Below are positions 41,084 to 50,203 of a stretch of DNA of 64,000 nucleotides, one piece after another (position 1 is the first letter of the stretch; the number at the start of each line of letters is the position of its first letter). The DNA is from Roseiarcus sp963823165 (GTDB taxonomy: Bacteria; Pseudomonadota; Alphaproteobacteria; Rhizobiales; Beijerinckiaceae), in NCBI GenBank assembly GCA_963823165.1, contig CAWGKV010000001.1, forward strand, positions 581,041 to 645,040, given 5' to 3'. The translations under genes were made by a program, and so were the position numbers. The notes beneath the pieces are model-generated. The model ran no database searches. It was not told where the DNA came from and saw only the letters and a list, made by a program, of their open reading frames with translations.

Positions 41084-42505
41084 GTGAATCCCTTTCCCCC
41101 CGTCCGCAGGCGCGAAGGCCGGCTCCCGGCCGAGACGGTCGACGCGCTCAACGCCGCTCTCGCCGCGAGATTCGGCAACCGCTTCACCGCCTCGGAGGCG
41201 ATCCGCCGCCAGCACGGCCATACGCTCACCTGGCTCGAGAACCAGCCGCCGGACGCGGTCGTGTTCGCCGATTCGCGCGAGGACGTGATCGACCTCGTCA
41301 AACTCTGCGCCGAACACGACGCGCCGATCGTGCCGTTCGGCGTCGGCTCGTCGCTCGAGGGCCACGTCAATGCGCCGCACGGCGGCGTGTCGCTCGACTG
41401 CTCGCGGTTGAACAAGGTGATCGCCGTCAACGCAGAGGACCTCGACTGCGTCGTCGAGCCCGGCGTGACCCGCAAGCAACTCAACGACTATCTGCACGAC
41501 ACTGGCCTCTTCTTCCCGATCGACCCCGGCGCCGACGCCTCCCTCGGCGGCATGGCCGCGACCCGCGCCTCGGGCACCAACGCCGTGCGCTATGGCACGA
41601 TGAAGGAGCTCGTCCTGTCGCTCGGCGTCGTCACCGCCGACGGCGCCTTCCTGCGGACCGGCTCGCGGGCAAAAAAATCTTCGGCCGGCTACGACCTCAC
41701 GCATCTCTTCGTCGGCTCGGAAGGGACGCTCGGCGTCATCGTCGAGGTTGCGCTTCGCCTGTCCGGCGTCCCGGAGGCGATCTCGGCCGGAACCTGCTCG
41801 TTCCCCGACGTCCGTTCGGCCTGCAATGCGACCATCCAGACAATCCAGTCCGGCCTGCCGATCGCCCGCATCGAGCTCCTCAACTCGCTCTCGGTGCGCG
41901 CCTTCAACGCTTACGCGAAGCTGACCCTGCCCGAGCAGCCGATGCTGCTCGTCGAGTTCCACGGCTCGGAGGCGAGCGTCGCCGAACAGGCGGAGCGGTT
42001 CGGCGAGATCGTCGGCGACAACGGCGGCGGGAACTTCATCTGGGCGACCAAGCCGGAAGACCGCACCAAGCTCTGGCAGGCGCGCCACGACGGTTTTTGG
42101 GCGCTGATGACGCTGCGCCCGGGCGCGCGGCCTTTCGCCACCGACACATGCGTGCCGATCTCCCGCCTCGCCGACTGCGTCGAGGAGACGCTGGAGGACA
42201 TCGGGAGAACCGGCCTCGTCGCGCCGATCGTCGGGCACGTCGGCGACGGCAATTTCCACGTGAGTCCGCTCGTCGATATGAGCGATGCGCGCGAGATCGA
42301 GTCGGCCGAAGCTTTTGCCTCCCGCCTCGCCCACCGCGCCATCGCCATGGGCGGCACCTGCACCGGCGAGCACGGCATCGGCCAGAAGAAGGTCGCCTAC
42401 ATGGAGGACGAGCACGGCGCGCCCGCGATCGACCTCATGCGCCGGGTGAAGGCGGCCTTCGATCCGCAAAACCTGTTCAACCCGGGCAAGGTGTTCGCGG
42501 TGTAG
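41084..42505 (+). CDS. FAD-linked D-2-hydroxyacid dehydrogenase (D-lactate dehydrogenase-like)
   Basis: GlcD/D-LDH-type flavoprotein (about 473 residues) oxidising a D-2-hydroxyacid and passing electrons to cytochrome c or quinone. FAD domain: PDAVVFADSREDVIDLVKLC, IVPFGVGSSLEGH, DPGADASLGGMAATRASGTN and VGSEGTLGVIVEVALRL. C-terminal domain: VGHVGDGNFHVSPL, GGTCTGEHGIGQKK and FDPQNLFNPGKVF, all typical. The frame is open from ATG 40988, which overlaps the transporter stop. I prefer GTG 41084 because the added residues are not conserved, but the longer form cannot be excluded. Confidence 0.9.
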   Translation: MNPFPPVRRREGRLPAETVDALNAALAARFGNRFTASEAIRRQHGHTLTWLENQPPDAVVFADSREDVIDLVKLCAEHDAPIVPFGVGSSLEGHVNAPHGGVSLDCSRLNKVIAVNAEDLDCVVEPGVTRKQLNDYLHDTGLFFPIDPGADASLGGMAATRASGTNAVRYGTMKELVLSLGVVTADGAFLRTGSRAKKSSAGYDLTHLFVGSEGTLGVIVEVALRLSGVPEAISAGTCSFPDVRSACNATIQTIQSGLPIARIELLNSLSVRAFNAYAKLTLPEQPMLLVEFHGSEASVAEQAERFGEIVGDNGGGNFIWATKPEDRTKLWQARHDGFWALMTLRPGARPFATDTCVPISRLADCVEETLEDIGRTGLVAPIVGHVGDGNFHVSPLVDMSDAREIESAEAFASRLAHRAIAMGGTCTGEHGIGQKKVAYMEDEHGAPAIDLMRRVKAAFDPQNLFNPGKVFAV

Positions 42506-42591
42506 AGCGTTCCTCCTCCGGAGGGTGCGCGTGTCGCGTACCGCGGGGCGGAGACGACGGCCTCGGCGCCGACCTTGAAGAGGAGCCAGGG

Positions 42592-43167
42592 ATGAAAATC
42601 GCCGTTCTAGCATGGGGCTCGCTCGTGTTGGATCCCCGGGATCCGCAAGTGACCGCGGGATTCGCGCCGAATGGCCCGCTCCTCCCAATTGAGTTCTGCC
42701 GGGTGTCGGACGACGGGCGCCTGACGCTGGCGCTCGACGAGAACTTTGGCGCCGTCTGCACGACCTATTCCGCCCCGAGCGCCATCCAAAGTCTCGACGA
42801 GGCGATCGAGAACCTCAAACTCCGGGAAGGGGCGCCGCAGGGGCAGGAAATTGGTTTTGTCGAACCCGCCTCCGGCCAACAAAGCGACATCGCGATGCAA
42901 CGCCACGCCAACGCAGTCGCCGCGATCGCGGTATGGGCGACGTCGAACGGCTACGACGCCGCGATCTGGACTGCGCTCGCGAGCAACTTCGACGAGCCCG
43001 ACAAGGGCGGGGAGCCGTTCTCCGTCACCGCGGCGATCGGGTATCTCGAAGCGCTGGAATCAGGGGACGCCGCCACGTTCGCCCGGGCGTTGTCCTATAT
43101 CCGGAATATGCCGGTCGAGGTCGAGACGCCGGTGCGCGACGAAGTCAACAAACGCTGGCCGGCCTGA
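42592..43167 (+). CDS. Gamma-glutamylcyclotransferase-like protein of unknown function
   Basis: A 191-residue protein beginning MKIAVLAWGSLVLDPRDPQV, which resembles the Y-G-S-L entry of gamma-glutamylcyclotransferase-fold proteins, followed by PLLPIEFCRVSDDGRLTLAL. The rest is not characteristic, and I cannot point to a catalytic Glu with confidence. AGGAGCCAGGG precedes the ATG. It shares direction with the dehydrogenase upstream and alkB downstream but lies 86 and 115 bases from them. Confidence 0.55.
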   Translation: MKIAVLAWGSLVLDPRDPQVTAGFAPNGPLLPIEFCRVSDDGRLTLALDENFGAVCTTYSAPSAIQSLDEAIENLKLREGAPQGQEIGFVEPASGQQSDIAMQRHANAVAAIAVWATSNGYDAAIWTALASNFDEPDKGGEPFSVTAAIGYLEALESGDAATFARALSYIRNMPVEVETPVRDEVNKRWPA

Positions 43168-43282
43168 CCGCTCGACCGATGCCTGCGCGAAGCGTCGCTG
43201 GCGAGCAAAGCGCAACTTGGCACCGCTGGCGTTCGGCGCCGTATCGCCCGGACGCTCCTGCGCCCGTTCGACTGAAAAGCTT

Positions 43283-43852
43283 ATGGCCGCCCAACTGAGT
43301 CTGTTCGAACCCAAACCCGGTCTGCCGGACGGCTTTCGCTATCATCCCGACCTCCTCGACGAGGAGCAGGAGCGCGCGCTCGTGGCCGAAATCGAGCGCC
43401 TGCCGTTCAAGGCGTTCGAATTCCACGGCTTTTCCGGCAAAAGACGGATCGTGTCGTTCGGCTGGCGCTACGACTTCAACGAAGCGAAGCTCCGCGAGGC
43501 GGACCCGGTCCCAAAAATCTTCCATCCTGTGCGCGAGAAGGCCGCCCGCTTCGCCGGCCTCGACGCGTCGGCCTTCGAACAGCTCCTGGTGACGGAATAC
43601 GAGCCGGGCGCTGCGATCGGCTGGCATAGGGACCGTCCGGCCTTCGGCGAGGTGATCGGCGTCTCCCTCCTGGCCGAATGCATGTTTCGCTTCCGCAAGA
43701 AGGCTGGTGCCCGTTGGGAGCGCGCCTCTCTCGTCCTTCCGCCCCGCTCGGCCTATCTGCTCAGCGGGCCGTCGCGCGATCAGTGGGAGCACAGCATTCC
43801 CGGGGTGGAACGGCTGCGCTACTCGCTGACCTTCCGGAACTTCCGGCGGTGA
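43283..43852 (+). CDS. alkB: AlkB-type 2-oxoglutarate-dependent dioxygenase
   Basis: Fe(II)/2-oxoglutarate dioxygenase (189 residues), expected to reverse alkylation damage in nucleic acids by oxidative demethylation. The iron ligands are in IGWHRDRPAFGEVIGVSL (His-X-Asp) and WEHSIPGVERLRYSLTFRNF (His, with the two Arg that bind 2-oxoglutarate). FEFHGFSGKRRIVSFGWRYD forms the nucleotide-recognition lid. The start ATG 43283 gives MAAQLSLFEPKPGLPDGFRY. The longer frame is a shadow of the preceding gene. Confidence 0.9.
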   Translation: MAAQLSLFEPKPGLPDGFRYHPDLLDEEQERALVAEIERLPFKAFEFHGFSGKRRIVSFGWRYDFNEAKLREADPVPKIFHPVREKAARFAGLDASAFEQLLVTEYEPGAAIGWHRDRPAFGEVIGVSLLAECMFRFRKKAGARWERASLVLPPRSAYLLSGPSRDQWEHSIPGVERLRYSLTFRNFRR

Positions 43853-44190
43853 GCTGCTCATTGATGGATCATCAAGGCGACCGCCGTGGCCGTTCGATCG
43901 CGCTTGCCAGCTCGCGGACCAATGACCAGTGATGTGCATCCTGCCCCTACCGCCTACACCCGCTTTCTGGTGTTCTTTGCCCGTCCCCGGCTGATCAGGA
44001 AGGGCAGCCGCGGGTCGAAATCAGACGACCGTTAGCCGATCAAGTCGGGCCCTCATGCGCCTCTCGGACCGCTGGCGCGTGCGCATGACGCCGCCAAGTT
44101 GACGTCGCCGCCGGGAAGGCGGAAATAGGCGCTCAACGCGCAATTTTTCTCACCACGACAAACCGCCGACATCAGTTCGGGAGGCGACCC
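43853..44190. other. 338-base gap upstream of the acyl-CoA dehydrogenase pair
   Basis: No complete gene seen. On the minus strand near 43970-44035 a short stretch reads DFDPRLPFLISRGRAKNTRK followed by RV and a stop, which looks like the C-terminal end of a protein, but nothing upstream extends it. The gap must hold the promoter of the acyl-CoA dehydrogenase genes; I could not fix it. Confidence 0.4.
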
Positions 44191-45381
44191 ATGGATCTTC
44201 AACTGACCGAGGACGAGCTCGCGTTTCGCGCCGAGGTGCGCGCTTTCGTGCGCGACAATCTGCCGCCCTCGATCCGCGAGAAGAGTGTCGCCCTGCGGCA
44301 TCTTTCGAAGGACGACTACGTCCGCTGGACGAGAATCCTGGCCGACAGGGGCTGGGCGGTTCCACACTGGCCGAAGGAATGGGGCGGCACGGGCTGGAGC
44401 CCGATCAAGCAGGCGATCTTTCTCGACGAGACCCAGCGCGGCAACGCCCCCGAGGCGATCGCCTTCGGCGTCAATATGGTCGGCCCGGTGATCTACACCT
44501 TCGGCTCCCAGGCGCAGAAGGAGCGGTTCTTGCCGCGCATCGTCGATCTCAGGGACTGGTGGTGCCAGGGCTTTTCGGAGCCCGGCGCCGGATCCGATCT
44601 CGCATCCTTGCGCACGAGCGCCAAGCGCGACGGCAATTCGTGGGTGATTTCGGGCCAGAAGACCTGGACCACGATGGCCCAGTACGCCGACTGGATCTTC
44701 GTCCTCGCCCGCACCAATCCGGAGGTGAAGAAGCAGGAGGGCATCTCTTTCTTCCTCGTCGACATGAAGACGCCCGGCATCACGGTCCGGCCGATCCAGA
44801 CGATCGACGGCGGCCACGAGGTCAACGAGGTGTTCTTCGACGACGTCCGCGCGCCGCTCGACGCGTTGGTCGGCCAGGAGAACAAGGGGTGGGACTACGC
44901 CAAGTTCCTGCTCGCCAACGAGCGCAACGGCATCGCCCGGGTCGGCATCTCCAAGGCGCGCCTCGACCGCGTTCGTGAGCTCGCCAAAATCCCGGTCTAC
45001 GGCCCCGGCCCGAAGATCGACGACCCGTTCTTCCGCGCAAAGCTCGCCGCGGTCGAGGTCGAGCTCAAGGCGCTCGAAATGACTCAGATGCGCGTCATCT
45101 CCAACCGACGGAACGACGGAAGGCCCGATCCGGCGTCGTCGGTGCTGAAGATCAAGGGGTCGGAGATCCAGCAGGCGACGACGGAGCTCCTGATGGAGGT
45201 GGTCGGTCCCTATGCGCTTCCTTATGAGAATCCGGACGACCGGGGCAATGAGCCACCGGTCGGATTCGACTGGGCCGCGCCGGTCGCCCCCGCCTATTTC
45301 AACTACCGCAAGGTCTCGATCTATGGCGGGTCGAACGAGATCCAGCGCGGCATCATCGCCAAAGCCATTCTGGGGCTCTGA
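44191..45381 (+). CDS. pimC: Acyl-CoA dehydrogenase, PimC-like large subunit
   Basis: FAD-dependent acyl-CoA dehydrogenase (396 residues), most like the large subunit of pimeloyl-CoA dehydrogenase of Rhodopseudomonas, which acts on dicarboxylyl-CoA esters. It shows GWAVPHWPKEWGGTGWSPIK, CQGFSEPGAGSDLASLRTSA, the FAD region WTTMAQYADWIFVLARTNP and YRKVSIYGGSNEIQRGIIAK at the C-terminus. GGGAGGCGACCC precedes the ATG. The pimD-like partner follows after three bases, so a heteromer is likely. Substrate assignment is by family resemblance only. Confidence 0.85.
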   Translation: MDLQLTEDELAFRAEVRAFVRDNLPPSIREKSVALRHLSKDDYVRWTRILADRGWAVPHWPKEWGGTGWSPIKQAIFLDETQRGNAPEAIAFGVNMVGPVIYTFGSQAQKERFLPRIVDLRDWWCQGFSEPGAGSDLASLRTSAKRDGNSWVISGQKTWTTMAQYADWIFVLARTNPEVKKQEGISFFLVDMKTPGITVRPIQTIDGGHEVNEVFFDDVRAPLDALVGQENKGWDYAKFLLANERNGIARVGISKARLDRVRELAKIPVYGPGPKIDDPFFRAKLAAVEVELKALEMTQMRVISNRRNDGRPDPASSVLKIKGSEIQQATTELLMEVVGPYALPYENPDDRGNEPPVGFDWAAPVAPAYFNYRKVSIYGGSNEIQRGIIAKAILGL

Positions 45382-45384
45382 ACC

Positions 45385-46530
45385 ATGGATTTCGATCTCA
45401 CCGGCGAGCAGCAGCTTCTCAGCGACAATGTCGCGCGGCTGATGAAGGATCGCTACGGGTTCGAGGCCCGCAAGGCGCATCAGGCGAGCGCGCTCGGCTT
45501 CAGCGAGGCGCTGTGGCGCGAATACGCCGACATGGGCCTGCTCGGCGCGCCCTTCCCTGAAGAGGACGGCGGCTATGGCGGCGGCGCGGTCGAGACGATG
45601 ATCGTGATGCAGGAGTTCGGCAAGGCCCTGGCGCTCGAGCCCTATCTCCAGACGGTCGTGCTCAGCGGCGCGCTGATCAAGCACGGCGCGAAGGCCGAGA
45701 AGCGCGCCGAGCTGATCGGGCAGATCGCCTCGGGCGACCTGCGACTGAGCTTCGCGCATGCGGAAAAGCAGTCCGGCTTCGATCTGAACGACGTCGCCAC
45801 GAGCGCCCGCAAGGACGGCGGCGCCTTCGTGCTGAACGGCGAGAAGGGCCTCGTCGGGCAGGGCGACAGCGCCGACAAGTTCATCGTCTCGGCCCGGGTC
45901 GCGGGCGGACGCCGCGACCACGACGGCGTCGGCCTCTTCCTCGTCGACGCGAACGCGCCCGGCGTGACGCGCCGCGGTTACCCGACCCAGGACGGACAGC
46001 GCGCGGCGGATATTTCTCTCGCCGACGTCCGCGTCGAGGCGCAGGACGTTCTCGGCCATCCGGGCGACGCAATGCCCGTCATCGAGCGGGCGGTCGACGA
46101 GGCGATCGCGGCGCTCTCGGCCGAGGCAGTCGGCGCGATGGGCGAAGCGCTCGCCATGACGGTGGACTATATGAAGACCCGCAAGCAGTTCGGCGTGACG
46201 ATCGGCTCGTTCCAGGCCCTGCAGCACCGCGCCTCCGAGATGGTCGTGGCGCTCGAGCAGGCGCGAAGCATGATGTATTTGGCGACGATGAGCGTCGGCG
46301 AGGAGAACGCCGCCGAGCGCGCCAAGGCGATGTCGGCGGCGAAGGTGCAGATCGGTCGGTCGGCCAAGTTCATCGGCCAGCAGGCGGTGCAGCTGCACGG
46401 CGGCATCGCGATGACCTACGAATACAAGGCCGGGCATCTGTTCAAGCGTCTGACGATGATCGACGCGGCCTATGGCGACGCGGACCTGCATGTGCGCAAG
46501 CTCGCCGATCAGGGCTCGCTGTTCGCCTGA
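45385..46530 (+). CDS. pimD: Acyl-CoA dehydrogenase, PimD-like small subunit
   Basis: Second acyl-CoA dehydrogenase of the pair (381 residues), starting MDFDLTGEQQLLSDNVARLM and resembling PimD. Notable segments are LGAPFPEEDGGYGGGAVETM, LGHPGDAMPVIERAVDEAIA and the C-terminal AKFIGQQAVQLHGGIAMTYE. It starts three bases behind the pimC-like gene. In related bacteria such pairs serve dicarboxylic acid or alicyclic acid beta-oxidation; other medium-chain acyl-CoA substrates are possible. A very long antisense frame over both genes (44053-46563) is a codon-bias shadow. Confidence 0.85.
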   Translation: MDFDLTGEQQLLSDNVARLMKDRYGFEARKAHQASALGFSEALWREYADMGLLGAPFPEEDGGYGGGAVETMIVMQEFGKALALEPYLQTVVLSGALIKHGAKAEKRAELIGQIASGDLRLSFAHAEKQSGFDLNDVATSARKDGGAFVLNGEKGLVGQGDSADKFIVSARVAGGRRDHDGVGLFLVDANAPGVTRRGYPTQDGQRAADISLADVRVEAQDVLGHPGDAMPVIERAVDEAIAALSAEAVGAMGEALAMTVDYMKTRKQFGVTIGSFQALQHRASEMVVALEQARSMMYLATMSVGEENAAERAKAMSAAKVQIGRSAKFIGQQAVQLHGGIAMTYEYKAGHLFKRLTMIDAAYGDADLHVRKLADQGSLFA

Positions 46531-46613
46531 CCGCGGCCAGACGCCGGCGAACGCTTGGCGCAAGTCCTGCGCTCAGGGGCGCGATGCCGGGCCAGCACCG
46601 GAGGCAGGTTGGT

Positions 46614-47357
46614 TCAAAAGCCAACCCGAGGATGTCCCAGAACGCCGCCGGCGTCGAAAGCCTCATTGACGATTGCCGCTTCGGCCGGGCTCAGCGCGAT
46701 TTTTGCGGCGAACCCGGCTCGCTTCGCGGCGAGCGCCTCTGCTCTGGCGGCGGTTCGGCCTCGCCATTCGGCGAAAGCCGTATCGATCGCGGCCGCGCCG
46801 GCCGCCGCCGCCGCGACGAGGGTCATATCGCGCGCGAGTCGAAAGGGACCGGCGTAAGCGCCGCTCTCATCTCTAGCGGATTCCGCCCCTAGGCCAACCC
46901 GCAGGGCTTGCGCGTCCCAGGCAAGGCCGATCAGCCGTGCGCTCGCGCCGCGGAAGGTGACGAGGCCGAGCAGGGCCTCGGCGGTATCCACGATTGGTAT
47001 GATTCCCGTCGCCCCGTCGCCAAGACGGTGAAATGCCTCGCGCACGGCGAGCTTGACCGAAAGCTGCTGCACGCACGCCCTGTCCCGCGCCTTCGGCAGC
47101 AGGAGCGCACAGGGGGCGGCAGCCATGATCGCGTCGAGGTCCCGGTCCGTCTCCCCGCCGGAGAGTGGGCCGACCCGCGCCATCGGCGCCGCTCCATGCG
47201 GGCGCAAGGCCGCTTCGCGCAGGAACCCCGCCGCGTTCGTCCGCGCCGTCTCCCGCCCCGCGACGTCGAGGTCGATGACGAGTGCGTCGGCCTCGCTCGC
47301 CAGCGCTGCCGTGAGCTTCGCCTCGTCGTCTCCCGGCGCGATGAGGAGGGAGCGCAT
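46614..47357 (-). CDS. HpcH/HpaI-CitE-like CoA ester lyase family protein
   Basis: A 247-residue protein of the citrate lyase beta/malyl-CoA lyase superfamily. It begins MRSLLIAPGDDEAKLTAALA and has EADALVIDLDV, a metal-site-like region ALLLPKARDRACV, IIPIVDTAEALLGLVTF (in place of the usual I-E-T) and a C-terminal AAIVNEAF block. It is shorter than MclA (see 54259) and the Glu of the I-E-T motif appears replaced by Asp in PIVDTAEALL, so activity is uncertain. The start overlaps the stop of the maoC-like gene (TGATG), giving a two-gene operon convergent with the acyl-CoA dehydrogenases. Confidence 0.75.
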   Translation of the reverse strand: MRSLLIAPGDDEAKLTAALASEADALVIDLDVAGRETARTNAAGFLREAALRPHGAAPMARVGPLSGGETDRDLDAIMAAAPCALLLPKARDRACVQQLSVKLAVREAFHRLGDGATGIIPIVDTAEALLGLVTFRGASARLIGLAWDAQALRVGLGAESARDESGAYAGPFRLARDMTLVAAAAAGAAAIDTAFAEWRGRTAARAEALAAKRAGFAAKIALSPAEAAIVNEAFDAGGVLGHPRVGF

Positions 47358-47851
47358 CAGGTCGAGACGATCTCCGGCCCGCGGCGCCGCATGAAGGCGG
47401 TGCGGCGGCATTCGGCGACGAGCGTCCCCTCCTGCTTGAACGCCCGATGGCGGAACTCGACCAGCCCGGCGTTCGGCCGCGAACTGGACGCGCGCACCGA
47501 CAGCACTTCCGTCTCCGCGCGGATCGTGTCGCCCTCGAACAGCGGCGCCGGGAAGGCGACGTCGCTCATCCCGAGATTGGCGATCGTCGTGCCGACGGTG
47601 GTGTCGTTGACCGAGATGCCGATCAGGAGCCCGAGGGTGAACAGCGAGTTCATCAGCGGGCGGCCCCATTCGGTCTCCGTCGCGCAGAAATGCGCGTCGA
47701 TATGGAGCGGTTGCGGGTTGAGGGTCATGTTGGAGAACAGCATGTTGTCCATCTGCGTGACGGTTCGCGTCAGCCGATGGCGGAACACTTGGCCAACGGA
47801 AAAATCCTCGAAGTAGAGGCCGCCGCGCGGATGGGGGACAGGCGCCGTCAT
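47357..47851 (-). CDS. MaoC-like acyl-CoA hydratase
   Basis: Hot-dog fold dehydratase (164 residues) of the MaoC family. The active-site Asp and His region is MTLNPQPLHIDAHFCATETE, and the hydratase-2 pattern continues GRPLMNSLFTLGLLIGISVN. The N-terminus GLYFEDFSVGQVFRHRLTRT is also typical. Together with the CitE-like partner it forms a unit seen in several actinobacterial and proteobacterial genomes, probably hydrating an enoyl- or mesaconyl-type CoA ester before cleavage. That pathway reading is inference. Confidence 0.85.
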   Translation of the reverse strand: MTAPVPHPRGGLYFEDFSVGQVFRHRLTRTVTQMDNMLFSNMTLNPQPLHIDAHFCATETEWGRPLMNSLFTLGLLIGISVNDTTVGTTIANLGMSDVAFPAPLFEGDTIRAETEVLSVRASSSRPNAGLVEFRHRAFKQEGTLVAECRRTAFMRRRGPEIVST

Positions 47852-47915
47852 CGGTTTTCCCCGCTCGTCCGCTGATTTAAAACTTCGCTAACCATGCAGG
47901 GCCAATCTCCAATTC

Positions 47916-49310
47916 ATGTTTATAAGGTCAACTCGAAACGCCCTTATCGCGCGGAGGACGTCCCCCTCTTCCGCTACCCGTTGGCGCGCCATCCTGCGCC
48001 GGTTGCTGGTCTGGGCGCAACGGGCCGGCGCCGAGACTCGGGCCGACGCAGCGAGCGCGCTGGCGCGCGCCTTTCTTCATTCAGACCTCGACCCGGCGCA
48101 TAGAGCCGACGCGGTGGAGGCGATGTCCACGCTAATCGACGACCCCTGCGCCGGGGTGCGCCGCGCGCTGGCGGAGGCCCTTTCGGGCGCGCGCGATGCG
48201 CCGCGCCGCCTCATCGTCGCCCTGGCGAACGACGAGGAGCAGGTCGCGGCGCCCGTTCTGGCCCGCTCTCCCTTGCTGACCGACGCCGAACTCGTCGACT
48301 GCGTCGCGACCGGGGGCCTCGTGGCGCAATGCGCGATTGCCCGCCGGAGCAGCCTTGGGCCCGGGCCATCTGCGGCGCTGGCGGAAGTCGGCGTGCGGGA
48401 GGCGGCGCTGGCGCTGCTCGGCAATTCGACCGCAGGCCTCACCCCGGGCGCGCTGCGGAGGATCTACGCCCGCTTCGGCGATCACCACCCGGAGATACGG
48501 GAGGCCCTGCTCGCGCGCGACGACCTGCCGGCGAGCCTCAGGGCGGACCTCGCCTTTGCGACGGCGAAGGTTTTGGCCGCCTTTACGACGGCGGCCGGAT
48601 GGCTCGACAAGACGCGCGCCGAGAAGATCGCGCGCGAGGCGCGGGACGGCGCGATCGCGTCGATTGCGGCCGACTGCGAGCCGAAGGAGCGCGCCGAGCT
48701 CGTGCGGACGCTACGCGAGCGCGGGGCGCTGACCATGGCGCTCATCCTGCGGTCGCTGCTCGAGGGCGAGCGCGAGCTCGCTTCGGCGGCGTTCGCCGAG
48801 CTCTCTGGGCAGACTTATGCGCGGGCCTCGGCTTTCGCCCGCAATCCCTACGGACAAGGCTTTGCCGCGCTCACGCGGGCGTGCGGCCTTCCCCGCCATG
48901 CGCTAACGGCCTTCTCGGCGGCCCTCGCCGCCATCGACGCCCACGGCTCGGGGCGGCGCGGCGGATTGAAGACGCAACTCGTCGAGGCGACGATTGCGGC
49001 CTGCGAGCAGAAACGCGATCCGGCGCTCGCCCCGATCCTGTCGCTCCTGTGGCGCTTCGCCGCAGAGGCGACGCGGGCGGAGGGACGGGCGATCGCCCGC
49101 GCCGCGGCCCGGGCTCGCCTGCCGCAAAACCTCGACTTTGCGCCCGCCAACGACGATGGCGCTGGGGCGCCGCTCGCCGCTTGGCCCGAACCGATCAGGA
49201 CGCTCCCTGCCCCGATTCGCCTACCCGCCCGGCCCGCGGATCCGAAAGAGGCTCCGCCGCCGGCGTCTGAAACCTCCGCAAGACGGATACGCTCGCTCGA
49301 CGCGGCGTAG
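47916..49310 (+). CDS. DUF2336 domain protein
   Basis: A 464-residue Ala-rich helical protein. The N-terminal part, TRADAASALARAFLHSDLDP and LIDDPCAGVRRALAEALSGA, is the HEAT-like DUF2336 repeat found mainly in alphaproteobacteria. Similar repeats extend through the middle (GDHHPEIREALLARDDLPAS). The C-terminus is Pro/Ala-rich and low-complexity, without known motif. Function is unknown; some relatives are tied to signalling or surface regulation. The start is uncertain; ATG 47916 has no strong ribosome site. Confidence 0.75.
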   Translation: MFIRSTRNALIARRTSPSSATRWRAILRRLLVWAQRAGAETRADAASALARAFLHSDLDPAHRADAVEAMSTLIDDPCAGVRRALAEALSGARDAPRRLIVALANDEEQVAAPVLARSPLLTDAELVDCVATGGLVAQCAIARRSSLGPGPSAALAEVGVREAALALLGNSTAGLTPGALRRIYARFGDHHPEIREALLARDDLPASLRADLAFATAKVLAAFTTAAGWLDKTRAEKIAREARDGAIASIAADCEPKERAELVRTLRERGALTMALILRSLLEGERELASAAFAELSGQTYARASAFARNPYGQGFAALTRACGLPRHALTAFSAALAAIDAHGSGRRGGLKTQLVEATIAACEQKRDPALAPILSLLWRFAAEATRAEGRAIARAAARARLPQNLDFAPANDDGAGAPLAAWPEPIRTLPAPIRLPARPADPKEAPPPASETSARRIRSLDAA

Positions 49311-49458
49311 AGGCGACGGCGCATCTTTGGTTGCACACATCCCTCGGCGGACGCACGTCCTGACGGAATTACTGGTTCTCGCTTAATCTCAGCCACGCGT
49401 GGAGAGCGTGGCTCGCAGCGCCCGGGTCAGCAGGCGCCGCGCCAAACCAGCCGCGGCG

Positions 49459-50124
49459 CTAAGTCGCGGGTTTCTCGTTCATCGCAGCGCGCGCCTGCGT
49501 CATCGCGCGGCGCAGGAGCGGGACGTCCTGCGCGCCGGGCACGCCGATGCGGCCGGCGAAAATGAAGAACGGCACCCCGGTGACGCCGATCGCCTGCGCC
49601 TCGGAGATCTCGCCCCGCACCGCGTCCGCGTCGACGCCCTCGGCCAGGAGTCCGGCGACGATGTCCGCGTCGAGGCCGCTCGCGGCAGTGACGTCGAGAA
49701 GCACCGCGCGGTCTCCGATGTCGCGCCCCTCGACGAAATAGGCGCGGAACAGCCGGTCGACGACCTCGCGCTGGACGCCCGCCGACCCGGCCCAACGGAT
49801 GAGCCGATGGGCGTCGATCGTGTTCGGTGCGCGTTCGATCCTGTCGAAGGCGAAGGAAATGCCGACCTCGGCGCCGAGCCGCACGAGTTGGTCTTTGACC
49901 GATTTCAGCCGGCCGTCCCGGCCAAACTTCCTTTCCATGTACTCCGCCCTGTCGAGCCCTCCCTCGGGGATCGTCGGGTCGAGCTGGTAGGGATGCCAGC
50001 GCACCGCGACCGGCTGCAATTCCTCTGCGAGCGCCGCCTCGAGGCGTTTTTCGCCGACGTAGCACCAGGGGCAGACGACGTCGCTCACGACGTCTATGGT
50101 CAGCGCGTCATACTCTGCCGTCAT
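49459..50124 (-). CDS. DsbA-family (FrnE-like) thiol oxidoreductase
   Basis: A 221-residue thioredoxin-fold protein with the active-site motif VVCPWCYVGEKRLEAAL (CPWC) near residue 19 and the helical insertion of the FrnE/2-hydroxychromene isomerase-like group. The cis-Pro region is VTGVPFFIFAGRIGVPGAQD. There is no signal peptide, so it probably acts in the cytoplasm, as FrnE proteins do in oxidative stress. It is followed 79 bases before the stop of the peptide-binding protein gene, on the same strand. Confidence 0.88.
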   Translation of the reverse strand: MTAEYDALTIDVVSDVVCPWCYVGEKRLEAALAEELQPVAVRWHPYQLDPTIPEGGLDRAEYMERKFGRDGRLKSVKDQLVRLGAEVGISFAFDRIERAPNTIDAHRLIRWAGSAGVQREVVDRLFRAYFVEGRDIGDRAVLLDVTAASGLDADIVAGLLAEGVDADAVRGEISEAQAIGVTGVPFFIFAGRIGVPGAQDVPLLRRAMTQARAAMNEKPAT

Positions 50125-50203
50125 GAGGGAAACCTACAGAGCGAGCGTGGATGCTGGCGCGGCCGAGCCTTCGGCACAAGCGAGGACGCACGAGCCTCGG
50201 CCG

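Noticed and set aside
44053..46563. 836-codon open frame antisense to the two acyl-CoA dehydrogenase genes
   Set aside because: Arg/Asp/Leu/His-rich without any domain, and fully opposite to two well-supported genes. It is the usual mirror frame of GC-rich coding DNA.
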